This document shows, piece by piece, positions 1 through 8,884 of a stretch of DNA of 20,856 bases. Below the pieces are notes generated by a model. The model saw only the letters and a program-made list of their open reading frames with translations, ran no database searches and was not told where the DNA came from. A program made the translations under genes and the position numbers. Position 1 is the first letter of the stretch. Each line of letters starts with the position of its first letter. This stretch comes from JAICJR01 sp036491015 (GTDB taxonomy: Bacteria; Actinomycetota; Thermoleophilia; Solirubrobacterales; Thermoleophilaceae), in the NCBI GenBank assembly GCA_036491015.1, contig DASXCV010000003.1, positions 1 to 20,856 on the forward strand, in the 5' to 3' direction.

Positions 1-1382
1 CCGGCGTAGGTGCGGCCGGTTGCCCAGGCGGTGCCCGCGATGTCCATGTGGACCCATGGGCGGTCGTCCACGAACTGGCGCAGGAACTCGGCGGCGTAGT
101 TGGACGACGCCTTGCGCTGCTCGGAGGAGTTCTGCAGGTCCGCGTAGGTGCCCTTGGTCAGGTCGAAGTAGTCGGGATGGAGCGGCATGCGCCAGCCGAA
201 CTCGCCGGTGGCGGCGCAGGCGGCCTCCACCTTGCCGTACCAGTCGTCGTCGTTCGAGTACAGGCCGGAGTAGGTCGAGCCGAGCGCGACCACGATCGCG
301 CCGGTCAGCGTGGCGATGTCCACGAGCCGCTCGGCGCCCTGCTCGACCGCGTAACACAGCGCGTCGGCGAGGATCAGGCGGCCCTCGGCGTCGGTGTTGT
401 TCACCTCGATCGTCTTGCCGTTCATCGCCGTGACGATGTCGCCCGGCTTCACGGAGCGCCCGCTCGGCATGTTCTCCGTGGCCGCCACCACGGCGGTCAC
501 GGTGGCCGGCACCGCCAGCTCCGCGATCGCGCTCATCGCCTCGATCACGGCCGCGCCGCCCGACATGTCGAACTTCATCTCGTGCATCTTCCCGGCGGGC
601 TTGATCGAGATCCCGCCGGAGTCGAAGGTCACTGCCTTGCCCACCAGCCCGAGGTGCGGGCCCTTCGGGTCCGGCCCCGAGTAGCGCATGACGATCAGCC
701 GCGGCTCGATGTAGGTGCCCTGTGCCACTGCCGCGAAGGAGCCCATGCCCATCGCCTTGATCGCGTCGCGGTCGAACGCCTCGAACGAGAGCGAGGCGTG
801 GCCGTCCGCGATCTCACGCGCCCGCTCGGCGAGGAACTCCGGGGTGGCCACGTTGGAGGGAAGGTTCTGGAGGTCGCGCGCCCGGTTCGTGGCCTCGCCG
901 CGCACCCGCGCCTCGGACACCTCGGCCACCACGTCGCCGTTGCCGGAGGTCACCTCGACCGACGCGATGCCGTCCCCATCAGAGCCGTCGTCGCCGTTCT
1001 TCTTGGACTTGAAGCGGTCGAACTTGTAGAGCTTGAGGAGCGTGCCCTCCACGAGCGCACCGGCCACATCGGGTGATGGCGTGGCCCACGAGAGCGAGCG
1101 GGCGCCGAGCTCGCTGGCCCGGCCGGCGGCCGCGGCAGCCGCCGCGCGCGCCTTCTCGCCGTCGAACTCGTCGCGCTTGCCGAAGCCGACGATCACCACG
1201 CGCTTGCCGTCCACATGGGTCACGGCGAGCTTCTTGAGCCCGCCCTTGGCCTCGCCGGAATCGACGAGTTGCTGCAGCTCGGGCTCCTCGAGGGACTCGC
1301 CCTCGAACAGTCCTACTACCCGGGTGTCAGCGTCGGTGTCACCCGGCGCCCCCCTGCGCGCGCTTACCCCGATTGGTGGCAT
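1..1382 (-). CDS. pepA: Leucyl aminopeptidase (M17 family), C-terminus cut off by the window edge
   Basis: Cytosolic two-metal aminopeptidase that removes N-terminal residues from peptides. The reverse strand reads open from an ATG at 1382 to the window edge (460 codons; the family is about 500, so some 35-45 residues are missing). The catalytic domain has every expected residue: the metal/active-site segment GKAVTFDSGGISIKP (K249, D254, K261), MKFDMSGG (D272) and the family signature NTDAEGRL (D331, E333, R335). These run one residue behind the bovine lens enzyme numbering as I recall it. The N-terminal domain (about 15-150) is the usual variable one, starting near VVGLFEGE. GKA replaces the more common GKG. 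The start was chosen because it is the only good ATG before the conserved part and sits just downstream of a -10-like TATACACT. It is divergent from the thiolase gene. Confidence 0.95.
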   Translation of the reverse strand, partial: MPPIGVSARRGAPGDTDADTRVVGLFEGESLEEPELQQLVDSGEAKGGLKKLAVTHVDGKRVVIVGFGKRDEFDGEKARAAAAAAAGRASELGARSLSWATPSPDVAGALVEGTLLKLYKFDRFKSKKNGDDGSDGDGIASVEVTSGNGDVVAEVSEARVRGEATNRARDLQNLPSNVATPEFLAERAREIADGHASLSFEAFDRDAIKAMGMGSFAAVAQGTYIEPRLIVMRYSGPDPKGPHLGLVGKAVTFDSGGISIKPAGKMHEMKFDMSGGAAVIEAMSAIAELAVPATVTAVVAATENMPSGRSVKPGDIVTAMNGKTIEVNNTDAEGRLILADALCYAVEQGAERLVDIATLTGAIVVALGSTYSGLYSNDDDWYGKVEAACAATGEFGWRMPLHPDYFDLTKGTYADLQNSSEQRKASSNYAAEFLRQFVDDRPWVHMDIAGTAWATGRTYA

Positions 1383-1391
1383 CGACGCGGC

Positions 1392-1399
1392 AGTGTATA
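1392..1399 (-). promoter_or_regulatory. Probable -10 element of the aminopeptidase gene
   Basis: Reading the minus strand, TATACACT lies 9 nt before the ATG at 1382. If TACACT is the -10 hexamer, transcription would begin about 3 nt before the start codon, giving an almost leaderless mRNA. No Shine-Dalgarno sequence is visible and no convincing -35 was found. This is pattern reading only. Confidence 0.45.
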
Positions 1400-1434
1400 G
1401 CCCCGCTGGCGGAGCCTTCACCGAGGCCTCTCTC

Positions 1435-1463
1435 TAGAGTTCCTGCCCCTAAGCGACCAGGAG
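1435..1463 (+). promoter_or_regulatory. Possible -10 and ribosome binding site of the thiolase gene
   Basis: TAGAGT (1435-1440) could be a -10 element, and AGGAG (1459-1463) is a clear Shine-Dalgarno sequence 12 nt before the ATG at 1476. No good -35 is visible. The 93-nt gap 1383-1475 must hold the promoters of both divergent genes. Confidence 0.35.
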
Positions 1464-1475
1464 ACTGAGCACCAA

Positions 1476-2660
1476 ATGCCCAAGACCGTGATCCTCGGCG
1501 CCGCCCGCACCCCGTTCGGAAAGCTTGGCGGCGGCCTCTCGAGCCTCGACGCAACCGACCTGGGCGGCACCGCCATCGCCGCCGCGCTCGAGCGCGCCGA
1601 GGTAAAGCCCGATCAGGTGCAGCACGTGGTGTTCGGACAGGTTCTCCAGGCGGGCCAGGGCCAGATCCCGAGCCGCCAGGCGCAGATCAAGGGTGGCATC
1701 CCGAAGGAGGTCTCGAGCGAGACCGTGAACAAGGTGTGCGCCTCCGGGCTGCGCTCCGCCGGGATCATCGACCAGGCCGTGCGCGCCGGGGACCTCGACG
1801 TGGCCGTGGCCGGCGGCATGGAGTCGATGTCGAAGGCGCCCTACCTCTTGAAGGACGCCCGCTTCGGCTACCGAATGGGCGACGCCAAGGCGCTCGACGC
1901 GATGGTCCACGACGGGCTCACGAACCCGTTCACGGACAAGCAGATGTTCGTCGAGGCCACCGAGGTGGGGGATGAGCTCGAGCTCACGCGGCCCGACCTC
2001 GACAAGTTCGCGCTGCGCAGCCACGAGCTCGCCGTCGAGGCCACCGACGAGGGCCGGCTCCCGGAGGAGATCGTGGCGGTGACGGTGAAGTCGCGCAAGG
2101 GCGACACGACCGTCGAGGTGGACGAGGGGCCGCGGCGCGAGTCGAGCCTCGAGGCGCTCGCCAAGCTGCCCGGTCTGCACGGCAAGGACGGTAGCCACAC
2201 GGCCGGCAACTCGCCGGGGGTGAACGACGGCGCCGGCGCGCTCGTGCTCTCGTCCGACGAGTGGGCGAAGGCCAACGACCGCCAGGCCCTCGCCACGATC
2301 GTGGCGCAGGCCGCGGTGGCCGACGACTTCCCGTACCTCGCCCGCACGCCGGCGAACGCCACCAAGCTCGTGCTCGAGAAGGCCGGCCTGTCGATCGACG
2401 ACATCGACCTGTTCGAGATCAACGAGGCGTTCGCGTCGGTGGCGATCAACTCGATGCGGATGCTCGGCGTGGACGAGTCGAAGGTGAACGTGAACGGCGG
2501 CGCGATCGCGCTCGGCCACCCGATCGGGGCCAGCGGCGCGCGCATCCTGATGACGCTCGCGAACGAGCTGCGCCGCCGCGGCGGCGGCCTCGGCGTCGCG
2601 GCGATCTGCTCGGGCGGCGGCCAGGGCGACGCCGTGATCCTCGAGGTCAACGGGGGATAG
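1476..2660 (+). CDS. Acetyl-CoA C-acetyltransferase (thiolase)
   Basis: Thiolase of 394 residues, the normal length. It condenses two acetyl-CoA to acetoacetyl-CoA or runs in reverse in fatty and branched acyl-CoA breakdown. All catalytic elements are present: nucleophile C88 in NKVCASGLRS, N316 in NEAFA, H348 in GHPIGASGAR and the second active-site cysteine C378 in CSGGGQGDA. The spacing matches the Zoogloea-type biosynthetic/degradative enzyme. In the middle loop, QMFVEATEV stands where many members read HMG..AENVA, so acyl-chain preference may differ. ATG with AGGAG upstream. The HAD phosphatase gene follows after 4 nt and is probably co-transcribed. AtoB, PhaA or FadA-like roles cannot be separated from sequence alone. 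Confidence 0.93.
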   Translation: MPKTVILGAARTPFGKLGGGLSSLDATDLGGTAIAAALERAEVKPDQVQHVVFGQVLQAGQGQIPSRQAQIKGGIPKEVSSETVNKVCASGLRSAGIIDQAVRAGDLDVAVAGGMESMSKAPYLLKDARFGYRMGDAKALDAMVHDGLTNPFTDKQMFVEATEVGDELELTRPDLDKFALRSHELAVEATDEGRLPEEIVAVTVKSRKGDTTVEVDEGPRRESSLEALAKLPGLHGKDGSHTAGNSPGVNDGAGALVLSSDEWAKANDRQALATIVAQAAVADDFPYLARTPANATKLVLEKAGLSIDDIDLFEINEAFASVAINSMRMLGVDESKVNVNGGAIALGHPIGASGARILMTLANELRRRGGGLGVAAICSGGGQGDAVILEVNGG

Positions 2661-2664
2661 CTCC

Positions 2665-3465
2665 GTGACGGTCGACGATGGCGGCGGCGGGAAGGCCGCG
2701 GCCTTCTTCGATCTCGACAAGACGCTCATGGAGGGCTCGAGCGCGTTCCAGTTCGCGCGCGCTGCGTTCAAGCACGGCCAGATGAGCCGGCGCCAGCTCG
2801 CGCGCGACGTGTGGGCGAACGTGAAGTTCCGGCTCGAGGGCTCGACGGACGAGGCCACCGCCGAGCTGCGCGACCGCGTGTTCGAATCGCTCGCCGGCCA
2901 GCGCGTGGTGGACCTCCAGCGCCTCACCCCGGACGTGCTCGCCGGCGTGCTCCCGCGCCTCTATCCGCAGATGCTCCAGGTGGCGTGGGACCACCAGGAG
3001 GCGGGCCGCCCGGTGTTCATCGTCACCGCGGCCTCGCAGGAGATGGCCGAGATCCTGGCGCACGTCCTGCACTTCGACGGCGGCATCGGCAGCCGCTCGG
3101 AGGTGCACGACGGCGTCTACACCGGCAAGCCCGCCGGGCCGTTCACCTACCGCGAGGGCAAGGCCGAGGCGATCCGCCAAGTGGCCGCTGAGCTCGGGTT
3201 CGACCTTGCCGAGTCCTACGCCTACTCGGACTCCGAGTCTGACCTGCCGATGATGCGCGCGGTCGGGCACCCGGTGGCGGTCAACCCGGACTCCGAGCTC
3301 TACCGCGTGGCGCGCGACGAGGGTTGGCAGATCATGCGCTTCGACAAGCTCGGCCGGCGGCTGCGGATCGCCGTTGTGGCCGGCGGCCTCGCGCTCGTGG
3401 GTGGGGGGAGCGGCTACGCGGCCGCCCGGCTGCGCCCGCGCCGCCGCCTCGGAAGACTGCGCTAG
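2665..3465 (+). CDS. HAD-IB family phosphatase (SerB-like) with a C-terminal membrane helix
   Basis: 266 residues. The haloacid-dehalogenase motifs are complete: motif I FFDLDKTL with nucleophile D16 and D18, motif II T121 in VTAAS, motif III K166 in REGKAEA and motif IV DSESDLP (D189, D193). Layout and length fit HAD subfamily IB, whose known members act on phosphoserine or other small phosphate esters; the substrate here is unknown. The C-terminus has a hydrophobic stretch (about 233-253) followed by an arginine-rich tail, suggesting anchoring to the inner face of the membrane. GTG start 4 nt after the thiolase stop, with GGGGGA (2652-2657) as ribosome binding site inside the end of that gene. 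The stop codon lies in the left arm of the terminator. Confidence 0.85.
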   Translation: MTVDDGGGGKAAAFFDLDKTLMEGSSAFQFARAAFKHGQMSRRQLARDVWANVKFRLEGSTDEATAELRDRVFESLAGQRVVDLQRLTPDVLAGVLPRLYPQMLQVAWDHQEAGRPVFIVTAASQEMAEILAHVLHFDGGIGSRSEVHDGVYTGKPAGPFTYREGKAEAIRQVAAELGFDLAESYAYSDSESDLPMMRAVGHPVAVNPDSELYRVARDEGWQIMRFDKLGRRLRIAVVAGGLALVGGGSGYAAARLRPRRRLGRLR

Positions 3466-3520
3466 GAAGCGGTCGCCGGCCGGCCCCCCCGGACCGCCCG
3501 GCGACCGCGTCGCTTCCTAG
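3462..3520. terminator. Bidirectional terminator between convergent genes
   Basis: Arms CTAGGAAGC plus GGTCGCCGG (3462-3479) pair with CCGGCGACC (3498-3506) and, after a 5-nt bulge, GCTTCCTAG (3512-3520). That makes 18 base pairs in total around an 18-nt loop. There is no U-tract. The stem serves both the HAD gene (+) and the RTX-type gene (-), and each gene's TAG stop lies in its own arm. Confidence 0.8.
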
Positions 3521-4947
3521 ACCCTGTGGGTCACGAGCTCGCGTTCGCAACCCTTGGCGCGCTTCATCTCGTTGTGATTGAGGCGCACGGTGTCGCGTCC
3601 GGCGCCGCAGCTGATGTGAGCCGCGGGACCCGCCGTCGACGCGTTCACGTCGTCGTTGCCGGCGCCCGCCGACACCCGGTCGCGGCCGTTGTCGGTGTTG
3701 ATCCAGTCGCTGCCGGCGCCACCGACCAGATTGTCGTTGCCAACGCCGCCGCTGAGCTTGTCTCGCTTCGCGCCGCCGCTCAGGTAGTCGTTGCCCGAGC
3801 CGCCGCTCAGCTTGTCCGAGGCTGCCCCGCCATAGAGGCGGTCGCGACCGGTGGCGCCGTTGATGATGTCCTTGCCGCCCTGCCCGTACAGCCTGTCGTT
3901 GTCGTTCGAGCCGTCGAGCTGGTCGTTGCCGGTGCCGCCCTCGATGCAGTCGTTGCCACGACCGCCCGAGACCCGGTCCTTGCCGGCGAGCGACATGATC
4001 CAGTCGTTCTTGTTCGTGCCGGTGATCCGGTCCGCGTGCCCCGTCCCGAACAGCACGTCGTTGATGTGCCGCGCCTTCGCCGAGCACGGACCGCGGTTCA
4101 GCGAGTTCGGCAGGAGGCTCGGCGAGGTGATGAAGCCGCCCGAGGGGCCCGCTCCGAGAATCGTGACCGTGGCCGTGTTGTGACCGTTCCCGCCGGGGAC
4201 CGGCACCTCGATCACGCACACGCCACCGGTCTCCACGCTGCCTGCCGGGCAGCCGCCCGCGGGAATCCCCGGCGAGCAGGTGAGCCCGTCACTCGCCACC
4301 CGCGCCTCGCCGACAACCGCGTCGTACACCGTGTTCCCGGTGGCGTCGAGGATCTGCACGTGCACGCCGTCGCGCACGAGGCTCGTGCCGTCGGTGGTCA
4401 CCTGGTTGAAGTGCACCTGGATCAGCCCGCCGATCGGGCTGCCGTTCAGCCCGTCACCCGCCTGCGTGAAGGTGGAGTCGCCGGAGATCGGCTGGCCGTT
4501 GATGGTCACGCTGCCAACCTGTCCCGACGAGTCGAAGCTCGGCGCGTTGCCGGAGCATGTGGCGGTCGCATCCGATTCGACGTGTGTGACCGACAGCGCG
4601 AAGTTCCCGTTGCCTACCGATGCGTTGTCGACCCCCGCGCTCGACTCGAGCGACTGGACGGCTGCCGGCACGTTGTCCGGGTCGATCGAGGTGCGAGCGA
4701 AGCCGCCGCTCGCCTGGACGCCGGACTGGCCGGCGTCCTGAGTGGTGTCCGAGTCCGCGCAGCCGCCGGTGGGCGTGTTGTTGGCCACGATCGGCTCGAC
4801 CGGGTTGGGCGTGAGGCCCGTGACCCTGACCGCGCTGGCGCGACAAGTCCATACGGGCTGCGCCGCGCTCGCGGACGACGGCGCGAGCGAGAGCAACAGC
4901 CCCGCCCCTACGGCCACCATCCCTGCCAAGTGGTGAATCCGCAACAT
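3517..4947 (-). CDS. Secreted calcium-binding protein with RTX-type repeats and a choice-of-anchor-P-like domain
   Basis: 476 residues from the ATG at 4947. That start is preferred over one 7 codons upstream because AAGGAGG (4954-4960) sits 6 nt before it. Residues 1-29 are a signal peptide ending SASAA. Residues about 35-225 contain TCSG, VTINGQPIS and the VVGEARV segment, resembling the choice-of-anchor P family of actinobacterial surface proteins. Residues about 301-436 hold some 14 glycine/aspartate nonapeptides of the form GGxGND-x-L, as in RTX proteins that bind calcium in a parallel beta-roll. A cysteine pair (ISCGAG, KGCERE) closes the protein. No LPXTG or terminal membrane helix was seen, so it is probably released or bound non-covalently to the wall. 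No toxin domain is visible. Confidence 0.85.
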   Translation of the reverse strand: MLRIHHLAGMVAVGAGLLLSLAPSSASAAQPVWTCRASAVRVTGLTPNPVEPIVANNTPTGGCADSDTTQDAGQSGVQASGGFARTSIDPDNVPAAVQSLESSAGVDNASVGNGNFALSVTHVESDATATCSGNAPSFDSSGQVGSVTINGQPISGDSTFTQAGDGLNGSPIGGLIQVHFNQVTTDGTSLVRDGVHVQILDATGNTVYDAVVGEARVASDGLTCSPGIPAGGCPAGSVETGGVCVIEVPVPGGNGHNTATVTILGAGPSGGFITSPSLLPNSLNRGPCSAKARHINDVLFGTGHADRITGTNKNDWIMSLAGKDRVSGGRGNDCIEGGTGNDQLDGSNDNDRLYGQGGKDIINGATGRDRLYGGAASDKLSGGSGNDYLSGGAKRDKLSGGVGNDNLVGGAGSDWINTDNGRDRVSAGAGNDDVNASTAGPAAHISCGAGRDTVRLNHNEMKRAKGCERELVTHRV

Positions 4948-5137
4948 GTTCTGCCTCCTTGCGCGCAACCGACAACGGGCTTCCGTGCCGCCGCGCCTAG
5001 GTGCTTGAGTGGTGAGTACCCCTGCCCTGCCAGACCGTTGTTCCTGAACATGACCTGAGCAAACTCGTGCCGGTCATCACATGCGGGATCGATCCCCTCA
5101 AGCTGCGCAAAGGCAATCCACAAATACCCCCGAGCGG
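4948..5137 (-). promoter_or_regulatory. 190-nt leader of the RTX-type gene with a candidate folded RNA element
   Basis: The stretch is less GC-rich than its flanks and has no believable gene. On the transcribed strand, ACAACGG (5041-5035) is complementary to CCGTTGT (4978-4972). This closes a 56-nt insert just upstream of the ribosome binding site at 4954-4960. A 10-nt palindrome TTGCGCGCAA (4959-4968) also touches that site. This looks like the closing stem of a structured leader, but I could not match it to a riboswitch class I know (c-di-GMP, c-di-AMP, SAM and cobalamin hallmarks absent). Confidence 0.35.
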
Positions 5138-6118
5138 CTACAGCGGATCGGCGAGGAGGAGCTCGTCTATCCCTTCGTCACGCGAGCGGATGGGCTCGTA
5201 GCCGAGCTCGGCGCGGGCGCGATCGATGTTGATGGTGGTCTCGAGTGAGGACACCCACACCGCCATCCGGGTGAGCGGCGGCGAGCCCCGCAGCGGCAGG
5301 AAGCGCCAGAGCGCCTCGCCCATCCTCGCGCCCCTCGTGGCCGCGGTGAGCGGCACGCTGCGGTCGGGTGCCTCGATCCCCTGGGTGCCGAGCAGCCGGC
5401 TCACGAACTCGCGGAACACCACCGGCTCGCCGTCGGTCACGAAGTAGACGCTGCCGGGCTCGCCGCGCTGCGCCGCGAGCATCAGCCCCTCCACGGTGTT
5501 GTCCACGTGCGTCGTGGCGGTGAGCTGCTCGCCGCCGCCGATCCAGGCGAACTTGCCCCCGCGCACGACCTCGACGAGGCTCGGCAGCACGGTGTTGTCG
5601 CCCGCTCCCCAGACGAAGCGCGGGCGCACGCAGACCGTCTCCAGTCCATCGCCGTTCGCGTCGCGCACGAGCCGCTCGGCCTTGGCCTTGGTCGAGCAGT
5701 AGAGCGACTTCGAGTCCGGGCGCAGCGGCGCCGTCTCGTCGACGTTCACGAGCGGATCGCCGGCCAGCAGCACCGCCTCGGTGCTCACGTGCACGAGCCG
5801 CCGCACGCCCGCCGCCCGGCACGCCTCGATCACGTTGGCCGTGCCGCGCACGTTGGTGAACTCGAACTCCCAGCGCGAGCCCCACTCGCCCACCCGAGCA
5901 GCGGCGTGGAACGCCAGCTCGCACTCGCTCGCGCCCGCCTTGAGGGAGTCCGCGTCGCCAAGCCGGCCGAGTACGGGCTGCGCTCCAAGCTCGCCGAGCA
6001 GCTCCTCCGATTGCTTCGACCTGGCGAGCGCGAAGACGACATTTCCCTCGTCCACGAGCCGCTCGATCAGCCGCTGGCCGATGAAGCCGGAGCCGCCGGT
6101 GACAAAGACGGTGGCCAC
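5138..6118 (-). CDS. NAD(P)-dependent epimerase/dehydratase (extended SDR, 3-beta-HSD-like)
   Basis: 326 residues. The Rossmann nucleotide-binding motif TGGSGFIG is at 7-14, the strand-4 region at HAAARVG (71-77), the catalytic serine/threonine region HVSTEAV near 110-116 and the YxxxK pair Y140/K144 (YCSTK). NVRGTANVIEAC is typical of extended short-chain dehydrogenases. Substrate cannot be told: sugar-nucleotide, dihydroflavonol-type and hydroxysteroid-type members all share these motifs. The C-terminal half (TRMAVWVSS, NIDRARAELGYEP) leans to the 3-beta-hydroxysteroid dehydrogenase-like branch. GTG start; no ATG is in frame nearby and the ribosome binding site is weak. Divergent from the acyl-CoA mutase gene across 83 nt. 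Confidence 0.88.
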   Translation of the reverse strand: MATVFVTGGSGFIGQRLIERLVDEGNVVFALARSKQSEELLGELGAQPVLGRLGDADSLKAGASECELAFHAAARVGEWGSRWEFEFTNVRGTANVIEACRAAGVRRLVHVSTEAVLLAGDPLVNVDETAPLRPDSKSLYCSTKAKAERLVRDANGDGLETVCVRPRFVWGAGDNTVLPSLVEVVRGGKFAWIGGGEQLTATTHVDNTVEGLMLAAQRGEPGSVYFVTDGEPVVFREFVSRLLGTQGIEAPDRSVPLTAATRGARMGEALWRFLPLRGSPPLTRMAVWVSSLETTINIDRARAELGYEPIRSRDEGIDELLLADPL

Positions 6119-6189
6119 CGCCGCATCGTAGAGCGGCGCAATCGATGGCGGCGGCGTGTGCGCTTCGCGGCGGACGGCGGACCGCCCCT

Positions 6190-6195
6190 TAGACT
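6190..6195 (+). promoter_or_regulatory. -10 element of a leaderless promoter for the acyl-CoA mutase gene
   Basis: TAGACT ends exactly 6 nt before the ATG at 6202, so the expected first transcribed base is the A of the start codon. No Shine-Dalgarno sequence is present. The -35 is poor (TTCGCG at 6164-6169 with 20-nt spacing is the best seen). Confidence 0.5.
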
Positions 6196-6201
6196 GATTT
6201 C

Positions 6202-7851
<1,650 letters not shown>

Positions 7852-7866
7852 ACGTGTTCACGAAGA

Positions 7867-7890
7867 GGGCGGGAAGGATCGCCGCCCGCC
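7867..7890 (+). terminator. GC hairpin after the mutase gene, possible weak terminator
   Basis: GGCGGG (7868-7873) can pair with CCCGCC (7885-7890) or, in a shifted register, GGGCGG (7867-7872) with CCGCCC (7882-7887). No T-run follows, so it may only reduce read-through into the cupredoxin gene. Confidence 0.3.
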
Positions 7891-7920
7891 GATCGTCTCC
7901 CACGAAAGGACCCCAAGCCC

Positions 7921-8250
7921 GTGCGCAAGCTGCTGACCGTTCTGGCCCTCGTATCCGTCCTCGCCGGCATAGGCGCGGCGGTGGCGTTCGCGCGCTCGAA
8001 GAGCGTGGGGATGGGCGACAACTACTTCTTCAACGGCACGGTGAAGATCAAGAAGGGCAGCTCGGTGCACTGGCACTGGGCGAACACCGAGAACCTGCAC
8101 AACGTGAGCTCGAGCGCGAAGGGCGAGCGCTTCAAGTCGAGCACGGGCCACAGCGGCAGCTTCACGCACACCTTCAACCACCGCGGGACCTTCACGATCA
8201 TCTGCACCAAGCACAAGTCCACGATGCGGATGAAGGTGAAGGTCGTCTAG
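7921..8250 (+). CDS. Small secreted cupredoxin (plastocyanin-like blue copper protein)
   Basis: 109 residues. An N-terminal signal or membrane-anchor helix (about 1-24) is followed by a single cupredoxin fold. The type 1 copper ligands are visible: H60 in LHNVSS, then C95, H98 and M102 in CTKHKSTM. The C-x2-H-x3-M spacing differs slightly from plastocyanin (x4) and amicyanin (x2), so the copper site may have its own properties; M104 is an alternative axial ligand. Probable role is electron carriage on the outer face of the membrane; the partner is unknown. GTG start with AAAGGA about 11 nt upstream. It sits on the same strand between the two mutase subunit genes but is flanked by hairpins on both sides. 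Confidence 0.85.
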   Translation: MRKLLTVLALVSVLAGIGAAVAFARSKSVGMGDNYFFNGTVKIKKGSSVHWHWANTENLHNVSSSAKGERFKSSTGHSGSFTHTFNHRGTFTIICTKHKSTMRMKVKVV

Positions 8251-8284
8251 AGCTGAGTCGGACACCTCCCCGTCCGGCCTGTGC

Positions 8285-8320
8285 CAAGCGGGCGGCGCCA
8301 CGGAGCGTCGCCCGTTTTGG
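8285..8320 (+). terminator. Rho-independent terminator after the cupredoxin gene
   Basis: CGGGCG (8289-8294) pairs with CGCCCG (8309-8314) and is followed by TTTT (8315-8318). The stem can extend outward through CCAA/TTGG with one bulge. A smaller hairpin, CGGAC (8259-8263) with GTCCG (8272-8276), precedes it. Confidence 0.7.
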
Positions 8321-8350
8321 TTCGTGCGGCGCTCGCCGGCGCGCGAAAAG

Positions 8351-8371
8351 TAGACTCCGGCGCTCTCAAGG
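8351..8371 (+). promoter_or_regulatory. -10 element and short leader of the B12-subunit gene
   Basis: TAGACT (8351-8356) is identical to the -10 of the large-subunit gene. A start near 8363 would leave a leader of about 12 nt with AAGG (8368-8371) as a weak ribosome binding site for the ATG at 8375. This supports separate transcription of the two mutase subunits from similar promoters. Confidence 0.4.
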
Positions 8372-8374
8372 CTG

Positions 8375-8815
8375 ATGGAAGGCAGTCCTCAGACAGCACC
8401 GAGCGCCCCCTCGAGCGGGCGCAAGATCCGCGTGGTCGTGGCAAAGCCCGGCCTCGACGGGCACGACCGCGGCGCCAAGATCATCGCGCGCGTCCTTCGC
8501 GACGCCGGGATGGAGGTCATCTACACCGGGCTCCACCAGACGCCGGAGCAGATCGTGGCCACCGTGGTGCAGGAGGACGCCGATGCGATCGGCCTCTCGA
8601 TCCTCTCGGGAGCGCACATGACGCTCGTCCCGCGTGTGGTCGAGTTGCTCAAGGAGCAGGGGATCGACGACGTGGTGATCACCGTGGGGGGGACCATCCC
8701 GTCAGAGGACATCCCGGAGCTGAAGAAGCTCGGCGTAGCGGAGGTCTTCACGCCAGGCGCGCCCACGCACGAGATCGTCGACTTCATCCGCAATGCGGTG
8801 TCGTCGGGCGATTGA
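8375..8815 (+). CDS. icmB: B12-dependent acyl-CoA mutase, cobalamin-binding small subunit
   Basis: 146 residues, a single B12-binding Rossmann-like domain as in the small subunits of split mutases (about 136-145). The base-off/His-on signature DxHxxG is D28-H30-G33 in GLDGHDRGAK, with H30 as the lower cobalt ligand. SILSGAH (75-81) and GG at 105-106 complete the usual D-x-H-x-x-G...SxL...GG pattern. The first 16 residues are a flexible Ser/Pro tail. It should pair with the large subunit at 6202, whose residues indicate an isobutyryl-CoA-type enzyme. The small subunit itself does not reveal substrate, and a lone B12 subunit can serve more than one large subunit in a genome. Its TGA stop overlaps the -35 region of the next promoter. 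Confidence 0.9.
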   Translation: MEGSPQTAPSAPSSGRKIRVVVAKPGLDGHDRGAKIIARVLRDAGMEVIYTGLHQTPEQIVATVVQEDADAIGLSILSGAHMTLVPRVVELLKEQGIDDVVITVGGTIPSEDIPELKKLGVAEVFTPGAPTHEIVDFIRNAVSSGD

Positions 8816-8838
8816 CTCGTCAGTCAAGTGGGTAACAT
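8812..8838 (+). promoter_or_regulatory. Promoter of the etf operon with an operator-like palindrome
   Basis: TTGACT (8812-8817) is a good -35 and TAACAT (8833-8838) a fair -10, though the 15-nt spacing is short. The -35 is also one arm of the inverted repeat TTGACTcgtcAGTCAA (8812-8827). A repressor bound there would cover the promoter. Palindromes like this are typical of TetR-family acyl-CoA regulators, but no regulator gene is in the window. Confidence 0.5.
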
Positions 8839-8884
8839 CCCCGCGGCTGGCAGGCAATTCCAGCCCTGACCGAAGGAGCCAGAC

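Noticed and set aside
48..1076. Long plus-strand reading frame opposite the aminopeptidase
   Set aside because: It is arginine/histidine/valine-rich with no recognisable motif. The opposite strand encodes an intact M17 enzyme with all metal ligands.
1449..2927. 492-codon minus-strand frame across thiolase and the HAD gene
   Set aside because: A shadow of GC-rich coding on the plus strand, low-complexity Leu/Arg/His composition, and it spans two real genes.
3517..4947. RTX toxin or hemolysin
   Set aside because: Only the calcium-binding nonapeptides are shared. There is a Sec-type signal peptide, no toxin or lipase domain and no type I secretion genes.
4908..5123. 71-codon minus-strand frame in the leader of the RTX-type gene
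   Set aside because: No ribosome binding site and no coding bias. It overlaps the well-supported start of the secreted protein in another frame.
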